Shown here piece by piece: positions 49,104 through 56,558 of a DNA stretch of 63,295 bases. The DNA is from an uncultured Bacteroidales bacterium (GTDB lineage Bacteria > Bacteroidota > Bacteroidia > Bacteroidales > WCHB1-69), in NCBI GenBank assembly GCA_905235135.1, contig CAJOKR010000055.1:1-63295 (forward strand), in the 5' to 3' direction. Under the pieces are notes generated by a model, which was given only the letters and a program-made list of their open reading frames with translations, did no database searches and was not told the DNA's origin. The translations under genes and the position numbers were made by a program. Within the stretch, counting starts at the first letter, position 1; every line of letters begins with the position of its first letter.

Positions 49104-49340
49104 GTGGGGTGTTCCGGAAGCTTGTCGGCAAACGGTGGAGATTCCGCTTCCCTCACTGCGTTCGCGGCGGAATGGTGCGTGCGGAGGGTGTGGTAAGGAA
49201 AAACGAAGAGCGGTGGTCATGGAGGTGTCTGCGTCCTCGCAGACACACAAACTGCGGGACGCAGTTTGCTCCATACCGTCGAGCTCCATCCGTTCCATCC
49301 TCCGGCAAGCTGCCGGCGCGGGGGAATTCCCCTTCATTCC
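49104..49340. other. Non-coding hairpin cluster
   Basis: No credible gene. Several perfect hairpins: ATTCCGC/GCGGAAT (49140-49173), GTGTCTGC/GCAGACAC (49225-49246), AAACTGCG/CGCAGTTT (49249-49267). The density looks like accumulated repeat debris rather than a single RNA. Confidence 0.5.
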
Positions 49341-49348
49341 CCTCCTTT

Positions 49349-49436
49349 GGAGGGGTGCCCGTAGGGCGGGGTGGTTTGGAGGGGTGCCCGTAGGGCGGGG
49401 TGGTTTGGAAGGGGTGCCCGAAGGGCGGGGTAGGGG
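49349..49436 (+). repeat. GC-rich tandem repeat, three units of 29-30 bases
   Basis: Units at 49349-49377, 49378-49406 (identical) and 49407-49436 (diverged), each of the form GGAGGGGTGCCCGTAGGG followed by CGGGGTGGTTT. A further hairpin, AACGGCC/GGCCGTT, follows at 49443-49460. No spacers, so not CRISPR. Confidence 0.85.
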
Positions 49437-49542
49437 CGGACCAACGGCCGTCGGGCCGTTGCAAAAGTAGTTTCAAAAAAATCTCGTACTACTGTAACAT
49501 TTTTGATTTTTTCATACTTATGTAATAGAACAATAAAATTTG

Positions 49543-49550
49543 TATTTTTG
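49543..49550 (+). promoter_or_regulatory. -7 box for the ATPase gene
   Basis: TATTTTTG in an AT-rich stretch, 56 bases before the ATG at 49607. Confidence 0.6.
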
Positions 49551-49606
49551 CACTGCAAAAACAGTTGAATTTGCGACAGAATTTGTAGTGAATATTTTGT
49601 AAGTTT

Positions 49607-50922
49607 ATGATAATCAAAAGAGAACAATATGTGACTGCTTAGCAAGCGATGGAATGGCAAAGTGAAAATCATTACTGGTATCCGTCGCTGCGGTAAGTCG
49701 TTTCTGTTGTCAACCCTCTATAAGGGCTACCTTAAGACCGAGGGTGTGTCGGATGACTGCTTTGTGGAAATTGCGTTGGACAAACGTGCACATATAAAGT
49801 ACAGAAATCCCATCGTATTGTATGACTACGTCCTTCGTAAAACGCAGGATATGGAGAAGCATTATTATGTTTTCATTGACGAGATTCAGTTGTCGTTCAA
49901 GATTAAGAATCCAGATGTGGATGAGAGTCGAGTTCCCGATGAGGATAGGGAAATGCTGTACATCACTTTTTATGACATTTTGAGCGATCTCATGGGACGG
50001 AGCAATCTGGATATTTATGTTACAGGCTCGAATTCGAAGATGCTCTCAAAGGACATAGTCACCAATTTTCGAGATCGCGGGTCGGAGATCAAAGTTTATC
50101 CGCTTTCGTTCAAGGAATATTACCCTGTCTCGGGTCTTGAGAAAGCAGATGCCTTGGAGGAGTATTTGACCTATGGAGGAATGCCGCTGGCTGTGCTTGA
50201 AAAAAAACGAGGCAGAGAAACGCAAATACCTTAACGGACTCTACAAAAGAGTGTATATCAAGGACATTGTGGAACGCTACAACTTGAAGGATGACGAGGT
50301 GCTGGAAGCGCTGATTGACGCGCTGTCGTCGGCTGTGGGCTCGCTGACCAATCCTCACAACCTAGCCAATGCTGCCAGCTCGATGATGAGGCGCAATACA
50401 TCGGACCACACCATCAAGAATTATTTGGATTATATAGAGGATGCCTATCTGTTTGCGAGTGCCAAGCGCTTCGATGTGAAAGGGAAGCGTTATTTCGAGA
50501 ATACGCTGAAGTATTACTCCATGGACACTGGTTTGCGCAATGCCAAGTTGAACTTCCGCCAGCAGGAGAGGTCTCATTTGATGGAGAATCTGATCTTCAT
50601 TGAGTTGCTGCGTAAGGGCTATAGTGTAGATGTGGGAGTGGTGGAGGTGTCAATAATGAAGGACGGTAAAAGGCAACAGTCACAATACGAGATTGACTTT
50701 ATTGTCAACACTGGTCATGAGAAAGTTTATGTCCAGTCGGCATTGAATGTAGATACTGAGGTTAAACGGAATCAGGAGACTTTCTCGTTGAAGAACTCCG
50801 GCGACTTTTTTCGAAAGATTGTCATCCTTGACGGTAACGCAAAGCCATGGACTGATGAAGATGGCATCATATACACCGGTGTCATCCCGTTTCTGTTGGA
50901 TGAAACACTACTAAATCTCTAA
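49607..50922 (+). pseudogene. AAA ATPase (AAA_14 plus DUF4143), two frame breaks
   Basis: If both breaks are repaired, about 437 aa, the usual length. Start MIIKREQY at 49607; the frame is lost near 49632 and resumes as LLSKRWNGKVKIITGIRRCGKS (Walker A GIRRCGKS). Walker B-like HYYVFIDEIQLS, then LDIYVTGSNSKML (sensor region), the GGMPLAVLEK hinge, and DUF4143 with LKYYSMDTGLRNAKLNF and a nuclease-like core (YEIDFIVN). The second break is an extra A in a run of eight at 50200-50207. These ATPases are abundant in Bacteroidota with unknown function, and are often in variable regions. It sits between inverted composite repeats. Broken gene or two sequence errors are both possible. Confidence 0.75.
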
Positions 50923-50929
50923 TCCCCCC

Positions 50930-50999
50930 GTCAGCCGCAGGCTGGCCTTTCTGTGCTTTCCGTGGTTTCCTGTATGGCATACTATTCGCCGCAGGCGAA
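50930..50999. repeat. Composite hairpin repeat, right copy 1 (diverged)
   Basis: Hairpins CAGCC-GCA-GGCTG (50932-50944) and TTCGCC-GCA-GGCGAA (50985-50999) with a diverged spacer (TTTCTGTGCTTTCCGTGG, then TGGCAT). Confidence 0.8.
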
Positions 51000-51004
51000 C
51001 CCTC

Positions 51005-51079
51005 GTCAGCCGCAGGCTGACCTTTCTGTGATTTCTGTGATTTCTGTGTGGCATTAATCCATTTCGCCGCAGGCGAAAC
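51005..51079. repeat. Composite hairpin repeat, right copy 2
   Basis: Hairpins CAGCC-GCA-GGCTG (51007-51019) and TTCGCC-GCA-GGCGAA (51063-51077); spacer TTTCTGTGATTTCTGTGA continuing to GTGTGGCATTAAT. Reverse complement of the left copy at 49032-49103 with few differences. Confidence 0.85.
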
Positions 51080-51090
51080 AGTTTGTCTTA

Positions 51091-51144
51091 TCGGAGTTGA
51101 TCGGACTTACATCGGACTTACACCGGAGTTACACCAGAGTTGGA
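51091..51144 (+). repeat. Eleven-base tandem repeat
   Basis: TCGGAGTTGA, TCGGACTTACA, TCGGACTTACA, CCGGAGTTACA, CCAGAGTTGGA: five degenerate units of 10-11 bases. Confidence 0.65.
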
Positions 51145-51149
51145 CTGAT

Positions 51150-51177
51150 GTAGAGACGCAAAATCTTGCGTCTGTAA
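51150..51177. repeat. 28-bp palindrome, GTAGAGACGCAA family, copy 2
   Basis: GTAGAGACGCAA, four bases, TTGCGTCTGTAA; related to 17894-17921. Confidence 0.65.
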
Positions 51178-51237
51178 GACAAACACCCCCCTGTTGAAAA
51201 AAAATTCTTCCCCCGATGTTTGTATAAAAAAAAATGT

Positions 51238-51245
51238 TATTTTTG
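51238..51245 (+). promoter_or_regulatory. -7 box for the helical-repeat surface operon
   Basis: TATTTTTG with TTTG upstream (51219-51222) as a possible -33 element. The leader to the ATG at 51497 is about 245 bases, A-rich, with repeated AGACGAAA near the start codon (51432-51473); no riboswitch was recognised in it. Confidence 0.6.
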
Positions 51246-51496
51246 CAAGTTGATAGTTTGTATGTGTAGAACTGGATTTTGTTTTGACAACTATCTGATA
51301 TGAAGGCGATTAGGTTTTAAACCTGATTTGCCCGCTTGTGGATTTTGAGGGGAAATTGTAACTTTTTGTGCCGAAACGGACGTATAGGTATAGGGCAAAA
51401 GAAGAAAATTTGAAGAAATAGGACAAAGAAATAGACGAAAGTTAATATAAAAGACGAAAATTTTAGACGAAAATAATAACGTAAAATAATATTAAT

Positions 51497-52708
51497 ATGA
51501 AGAAGAACTTAACCTTTTTGATGATGCTCATGGCTTTCGTGGGCATTGCGTTCGCCCAGAGCGGACCCAAGTTCAACTACCAGGCGGTGGTTCGCCACCA
51601 TGTCGCTGAGACCAATCAGGATACGTTGTATTACAACAAGGAGGTCAATGTTGTCATTACCATTACGGATGGTGACGGTGAACCTCAGTATCAAGAGTAT
51701 CACAATGGTCTCAGGACAGATGCTAACGGTCTTGTACACGTTGTCATCGGTGAAGACCATCCTATGTCTCTCCTTAACGTGGATTGGAGCGATGCCAACA
51801 TTGTGGCCACAATCACCCTTGTTGAGGTTGAAGAGACCCTGGATCCCATTACCATGCACGTCACTCCCGTGCCCTACGCCCTCCAGGCTGGTGTCACTCC
51901 CCTCACCACCGAGCGCATTGCCGCTTACGCGAAGAATGTGAACAGTGATCCTACCATGCTGACTAAGGATGGTGCAAAACAGGTTCTCAACGCCTTCGTG
52001 AACAATTTGAACGGTTTGGAAGAGGCACTCGAGGATGCGATTGAAGATTCGGTGAAATCCAATCATGGTTACGAAATCGCCCTTGACATTATCATCACCT
52101 ACATGCAGCAGCTTTCTGCCTCTCAAGTTGCCGAGTTGCAGGACTACTATGACGCTGTGAGAGCTAACACCGTGATTACTGAAGAAATGAAAGAACTCGT
52201 CAAGGAGTTTGTCAAGAATCCCGATAACCGCGAGATGGTGAAAAATTGGGTGAAACCCGTGGTCATCTATTGCCTGCAACACACCACCAAGCAGGATGTC
52301 AAAGATTTCTATCATGCGCTGCAACAGATTCCCGCAGCGGAGAAACAGAATATCAAAGCAGCTGTCAAATCCTATTTCCAGACTTATATTCATGATGAAA
52401 GCAAACCCTACGATAAAGTGGTTGATTATTACTTGGATGATATTATCGCCGAGGTCAACGATGCTATCTGGAGCATCAGCTATGATGAAATCCTTTACGC
52501 ATGGGGCTGGCTTGAAATGTATCGCAATGACGACCTCAAACCCGTGTTGCGCAATAAGCTGGATTATTACATTAATCAGTATAACTTGTCCAACAAAGTA
52601 ACTGAGGTTGTGAATGATAATATGAACAATCTGATTAAAGTTCCGACTTGTACAGATTTCGTGGGTTATTGCCAGCTGGAGCAACTGTATAATCAGCGCA
52701 ATCAGTAA
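51497..52708 (+). CDS. Secreted FNYQAVVR-domain protein with alpha-helical repeats (paralog 1)
   Basis: 403 aa. Signal peptide (GIAFAQ), then an N-terminal beta domain of about 115 residues found at the start of many Bacteroidota secreted proteins (KFNYQAVVRHH, then GLVHVVIGED, ending VPYALQAGVTPLTTERI). The remaining 270 residues are helical with a recurring pattern such as ALDIIITYMQQLSASQVAEL and VVIYCLQHTTKQDVKDF: a helix ending in Tyr or Leu, a turn, then an S/T-x-x-[D/Q]V helix start. The C-terminus carries a short motif with Cys (TDFVGYCQLEQL) shared by its two paralogs. No T9SS sorting domain. First gene of a four-gene run ending in a terminator. Function unknown. Confidence 0.8.
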   Translation: MKKNLTFLMMLMAFVGIAFAQSGPKFNYQAVVRHHVAETNQDTLYYNKEVNVVITITDGDGEPQYQEYHNGLRTDANGLVHVVIGEDHPMSLLNVDWSDANIVATITLVEVEETLDPITMHVTPVPYALQAGVTPLTTERIAAYAKNVNSDPTMLTKDGAKQVLNAFVNNLNGLEEALEDAIEDSVKSNHGYEIALDIIITYMQQLSASQVAELQDYYDAVRANTVITEEMKELVKEFVKNPDNREMVKNWVKPVVIYCLQHTTKQDVKDFYHALQQIPAAEKQNIKAAVKSYFQTYIHDESKPYDKVVDYYLDDIIAEVNDAIWSISYDEILYAWGWLEMYRNDDLKPVLRNKLDYYINQYNLSNKVTEVVNDNMNNLIKVPTCTDFVGYCQLEQLYNQRNQ

Positions 52709-52761
52709 ATCGCTGTGATTGAATCCTCACTAATCAATTTGAATAATAAAAAAATACAGAT

Positions 52762-53706
52762 ATGAAAAAGACATTGTTTATTTTAGCAATTGCGCTGTGC
52801 GGGGTGAGTGTACTCTTCGCACAGAAACCGATGCGGGGTTTCGTGAGCGGCGGTGCCACCAGCACTCTCGTTGACGCATCCTTCGGCGCTCCTATCGCAG
52901 GCACCGCAGGGGATGAATACACCCTCACCCACAGTATGCCCTTCTCCCAGGTAGATGAGTATAACTACAAGGATACCGTGTTGGGCGGCACTGATTTCGT
53001 GGATGACTACTTCTCTTTCACTCCTGCAACCATCGAGGATGGCGGTCTCCATCACAAATACGTGACCAATGGAGCCGACAAGAAGTATGATCTCAAAGTC
53101 AACCTCGACCTCTATGTGATTCCCTGCGGTCCTGGTGACACCATTTTAATCGGTGAAGACAAGTATGCTACAGTTCCCGTGGCTAACCGCTGCTGGACAA
53201 AGCGTAATTTGAGACTTAATGTTGATGGCTCCCGCGTTTACGGTGATAAAACTGTTGAATCCTATATTGACACGTTCGGTCGTCTCTACACTTGGAACGC
53301 CGCCGTGGCCAATAACCCAACTCCTGACGCAGAGACCGGCTTCGTGAAAGGTATCTGCCCCGAAGGTTGGCATATCCCCACCGTTGGTGAGAGAGCAAAA
53401 CTGGATGCTATTGACGTTGCAACACTGAACCACACGACCTTGTGGCAGGGCACGCACGAACCTTACACCAACACCACCGGCTTCACGGCCGTTCCCGCTG
53501 GTATCTACAATACCGCCCTCGATCGCTATGAAGGTTTCGGTACCCAGACTGACTGGTGGACCGACAACAACGGTGTTGCTAATTCCCAAATCTCTGTGAT
53601 TGAGATTAACTACTTCTGTGACAAGGCTATGGACAAAACCCAAGATGCCAACAATGCCATCAGTGTGCGTTGCGTGAAGAATGAGTTCGTGAAGAAGAAC
53701 GACTAA
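52762..53706 (+). CDS. Secreted FISUMP-domain protein
   Basis: 314 aa. Signal peptide (VSVLFAQ), an N-terminal region of about 120 residues without a match I know, then a FISUMP domain (Fibrobacter succinogenes major paralogous domain): TKRNLRLNVDG, GRLYTWNAA, GICPEGWHIPTVGE, TTGFTAVPAGIYN and C-terminal AISVRCVKNE. FISUMP domains are found on many surface proteins of Bacteroidota and Fibrobacteres; function not settled. It lies between paralogs 1 and 2 with gaps of 53 and 29 bases, so co-transcription is likely. No sorting domain. Confidence 0.82.
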   Translation: MKKTLFILAIALCGVSVLFAQKPMRGFVSGGATSTLVDASFGAPIAGTAGDEYTLTHSMPFSQVDEYNYKDTVLGGTDFVDDYFSFTPATIEDGGLHHKYVTNGADKKYDLKVNLDLYVIPCGPGDTILIGEDKYATVPVANRCWTKRNLRLNVDGSRVYGDKTVESYIDTFGRLYTWNAAVANNPTPDAETGFVKGICPEGWHIPTVGERAKLDAIDVATLNHTTLWQGTHEPYTNTTGFTAVPAGIYNTALDRYEGFGTQTDWWTDNNGVANSQISVIEINYFCDKAMDKTQDANNAISVRCVKNEFVKKND

Positions 53707-53735
53707 CAAATTTGGTAATAAAAAAAATTGACAAT

Positions 53736-54863
53736 ATGAAAAAGATTTTAACCCTATTTGTGATGTTCCTCTGTGGTTGGAGCATCGTAAGTGCGCAGAC
53801 GCAAACGCCGGCGTTCGGGTATCAGGCAGTTGTCCGCAATGCCGACAACGTGCTGATGGCCGATACTGACGTGACGGTGACCATCTACGTGATGAGCAAC
53901 GGTGAAGAACTCTATAGCGAAACGCACGAGACCAGAACCGATGGATTGGGTATGCTGAACATTCTGGTGGGCACTCAATCAACTGCTGATGGTGTCGAGA
54001 TTTTTGATGAAATTGACTGGTCAACGGTTGATTCCATTAAAACTGTCGTCAATGTCGCTGAAACGGAATTTGAGTTCAAAACCGCTCTCCGCCCTGTTCC
54101 CTACGCGCTGCAAGCAGGCAACTCTCCCCTCACCACCGAGCAGATTGTGAATTATCTGAGCAATCCTACCACCACGATTCACTCCTACGAGGCAATCATG
54201 GCTGCGCTGGTCGGCAATGTGCCTACCGAGGGCGAGCTTTGGAATATGATCAAGGCCAGACTGGTCCAATATCTCAAAAACCGCAAGGACAAAGCAGTGG
54301 ACGTGCTGGTTGATTACCTCACCAACCATGCCGATGCTGAAGACGTTAATACGCTTTATCTGAATGTTAGCGACGAAGCTAAAACCAAAGCGATGTCTTT
54401 GACGAAACAGTTCGCTCTTGAAAACAAGGAGTACGCTGTGGAACTTATCAAAGCTTACCTCCCGACCGTTTCTGCGGATGACGCGGGTGATGCTATGGAT
54501 GCTATTATTACGAGCTATGAGAACATGGAACTGACCCATGAGGATAGCGTTAATATCATCAATCATGTGATTTCCTTCGCGAAGAGTTATATGGACGTTG
54601 CAGTGAGCGCAGTGGCTAAAGCTATTCCCCATGTCACGGGTAGTCAAATGAACACTTTCCTTAACACTATGTTTGCTGATAATGTTCCGATGAAACAAGC
54701 TTTGGTGAACAACTTGTTCTACAATTATCTTGATTACAAGCTCCTGCCCGGCATCAAAGCAATGGTGGACGAGCAGCTTGGCAATACCTATCTCCAGAAA
54801 CAGAGATGTGGTACTGTCAATCCCAAGGTTGATTTCTGCGAAATGAAAAATGTCTTAGAATAA
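53736..54863 (+). CDS. Secreted FNYQAVVR-domain protein with alpha-helical repeats (paralog 2)
   Basis: 375 aa from the ATG at 53736; the longer form from 53712 would push the signal peptide inward. Signal peptide (WSIVSAQ), the beta domain (FGYQAVVRNADNVLM, GLGMLNILVG, VPYALQAGNSPLTTEQIVNYL), then helical repeats including AVDVLVDYLTNHADAEDVNTL, AVELIKAYLPTVSADDAGDA and AVSAVAKAIPHVTGSQMNTF. The end, KVDFCEMKNVLE, matches the shared C-terminal motif. No sorting domain. Same operon as its neighbours. Confidence 0.8.
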   Translation: MKKILTLFVMFLCGWSIVSAQTQTPAFGYQAVVRNADNVLMADTDVTVTIYVMSNGEELYSETHETRTDGLGMLNILVGTQSTADGVEIFDEIDWSTVDSIKTVVNVAETEFEFKTALRPVPYALQAGNSPLTTEQIVNYLSNPTTTIHSYEAIMAALVGNVPTEGELWNMIKARLVQYLKNRKDKAVDVLVDYLTNHADAEDVNTLYLNVSDEAKTKAMSLTKQFALENKEYAVELIKAYLPTVSADDAGDAMDAIITSYENMELTHEDSVNIINHVISFAKSYMDVAVSAVAKAIPHVTGSQMNTFLNTMFADNVPMKQALVNNLFYNYLDYKLLPGIKAMVDEQLGNTYLQKQRCGTVNPKVDFCEMKNVLE

Positions 54864-54908
54864 TCAGATAACCGTACCATAAACATTTATCATTAAATTT
54901 TGAAAGAG

Positions 54909-56366
54909 ATGAAAAAGATAATTACTTTAATTACAATGTTTGTGCTGTCGGTTGGATTTCTGATGGCACAAAGTGGGTTCACCTACCAGGCTGTGGTGGT
55001 GGACGCGCAAGGTAATCTTGTGGTGAACCAACAGAACGTGACCGCCAACGTGGCGATTAAGGATGCGAACAATGTCAACTTCACGCAGACCATCGAGGGT
55101 ATTACGACCAGTGTGAATGGTCTTGCTGTTTTTTCCATTGGCGATGGTTTGGAAGGTGAAAATTTAGCTACGTTCAATAGCATTGATTGGAAAACCGCTC
55201 AGATTAAGGTTAACTATACAGTGTCTGAAACGACAATGCCCACTGAACAATTCGAGCAAGTTGCCGCTGTTCCATACGCACTGCAATCGAAAGCTGAACT
55301 CAGCAATGACATGCTTGCAAACTATGTGAAAAACGCGACCATGAGCGATTATGTTGCTATCCTTGCGGCTGTTCAAGGAAATGGTAATCTCTATAATCAA
55401 GTTTTGGATGCTTTTGTCGATAGTTTGAAGGCTCATTATGACCTTGCCAAGGAGATTGTAATGTCGTACATCGCCGCTGCTAACCAACATGATGTTGACA
55501 CCATCTTCGAGGCGCTGACGGGCAATGTAGATGTTATGAATGCTCTTGTGACCAAAGCTGTTGCTATTTGGGCAACCGATCAAGGCAAGGAAATGATTTA
55601 CGATGTCCTCAAAGCTTACGCTCCCCAATTGACAGGTGATGATGTGGCTGGCATTTTGGCCAAGGTTCCTACTGAAGTCAGAGATACGATTATCAGCAGA
55701 GCAGTCCAGTATTATTTGAGCTTAAATGTAAACTATAAGAATGAGCTCATTCATAATGCGGTGAAAGAGATTGCCAAGTATTACATCAACCACATTACCG
55801 TTTCCCAGGTGAATCAACTTATGACTGCTGTGGAGAGCAGTGGTATTATGGACTCTTTGAAACCCGAGTTCAATTCTTGGATTGATTACTATGTGGATAG
55901 CGTTATCAAGGTTTATCTGAACGAGAAGTACTATTACTGCGAAGGTGGTGCTGTTGATTTGTGTGAAGTGCAGCAAGCGCTGCAAACGTGTATTGCATTT
56001 AATCCGGCTCAACCTGAGTTTACTAATAACATGGAAAACCTATATTTCAATGCAGGTTTTAACTATGTTGGCTCTGTTCAAAATCTAACGGCAACATCAC
56101 TTCAGATAAAAATAGGTAATGAAATAGGTAATGAAACAAAAACATTCACGACTGCTGGCATCCTTCAGAATTTAGTTGAGATTAATTCTGGAGCTAAAAA
56201 TATTGAGGTATCTATTTCATATGATTTTATTATAGAAGAATTTGATACCATTAATGACGGTAACGTGGATGACATTCAATCGTTAGAAGCAACTCTGACG
56301 TTGTCTGGAACTTGTGATAATCAAACTACCATAAAGTCTTTGCTTATTAAATATCTGGTTCAATAA
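54909..56366 (+). CDS. Secreted FNYQAVVR-domain protein with alpha-helical repeats (paralog 3)
   Basis: 485 aa. Signal peptide (GFLMAQ), beta domain (GFTYQAVVVDAQGNLVVN, GLAVFSIGDG, VPYALQSKAELSND), then the clearest repeats: AKEIVMSYIAAANQHDVDTI, IYDVLKAYAPQLTGDDVAGI, AVKEIAKYYINHITVSQVNQL, with Tyr-to-Tyr spacing of about 50 and 54 residues. The shared motif VDLCEVQQAL follows. Unlike the others, it continues with an extra C-terminal beta-rich region of about 120 residues (NLTATSLQIKIGNEIG to LKSLLIKYLV). That tail is richer in AAA/ATT codons than the body, so it may have been acquired separately. A terminator follows. Confidence 0.8.
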   Translation: MKKIITLITMFVLSVGFLMAQSGFTYQAVVVDAQGNLVVNQQNVTANVAIKDANNVNFTQTIEGITTSVNGLAVFSIGDGLEGENLATFNSIDWKTAQIKVNYTVSETTMPTEQFEQVAAVPYALQSKAELSNDMLANYVKNATMSDYVAILAAVQGNGNLYNQVLDAFVDSLKAHYDLAKEIVMSYIAAANQHDVDTIFEALTGNVDVMNALVTKAVAIWATDQGKEMIYDVLKAYAPQLTGDDVAGILAKVPTEVRDTIISRAVQYYLSLNVNYKNELIHNAVKEIAKYYINHITVSQVNQLMTAVESSGIMDSLKPEFNSWIDYYVDSVIKVYLNEKYYYCEGGAVDLCEVQQALQTCIAFNPAQPEFTNNMENLYFNAGFNYVGSVQNLTATSLQIKIGNEIGNETKTFTTAGILQNLVEINSGAKNIEVSISYDFIIEEFDTINDGNVDDIQSLEATLTLSGTCDNQTTIKSLLIKYLVQ

Positions 56367-56412
56367 AATGTGTGATTATTTTGGTTCATTTAATTGAAAT
56401 GATATAAATTTG

Positions 56413-56444
56413 ACGGGCGTCGCAGTCATCGGCGCCCGTTTTTA
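56413..56444 (+). terminator. Intrinsic terminator after the helical-repeat operon
   Basis: Stem ACGGGCG/CGCCCGT around a 13-base loop, then TTTTT. It ends the four-gene run starting at 51497. Confidence 0.75.
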
Positions 56445-56461
56445 GTTTAGGGATTATTATT

Positions 56462-56545
56462 GTTTAAGGTTGAGGGTTTAAGGTTTAAGGATTCAGGATT
56501 CAAGATTCAAGATTCAGGATTCAGGTCCCAAGTCTCAAGTTTCCA
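56462..56545 (+). repeat. Heptamer array with changing units (12 units)
   Basis: GTTTAAG, GTTGAGG, GTTTAAG, GTTTAAG, GATTCAG, GATTCAA, GATTCAA, GATTCAG, GATTCAG, GTCCCAA, GTCTCAA, GTTTCCA. The period stays at 7 while the unit changes three times. It ends 13 bases before the next start codon. Confidence 0.85.
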
Positions 56546-56558
56546 AAAACATTCCGTT

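Noticed and set aside
49349-49436. CRISPR array
   Set aside because: Units are directly adjacent with no spacers, and there are no cas genes.
49009-51079. Insertion sequence
   Set aside because: No transposase or remnant is readable; the inverted repeats are composite hairpins, not typical IS ends, and no target duplication was found by eye.
56460-56558. N-terminal extension of the beta-domain protein encoded by the heptamer array
   Set aside because: It would precede a normal signal peptide starting at 56559 and the residues simply translate the repeats.
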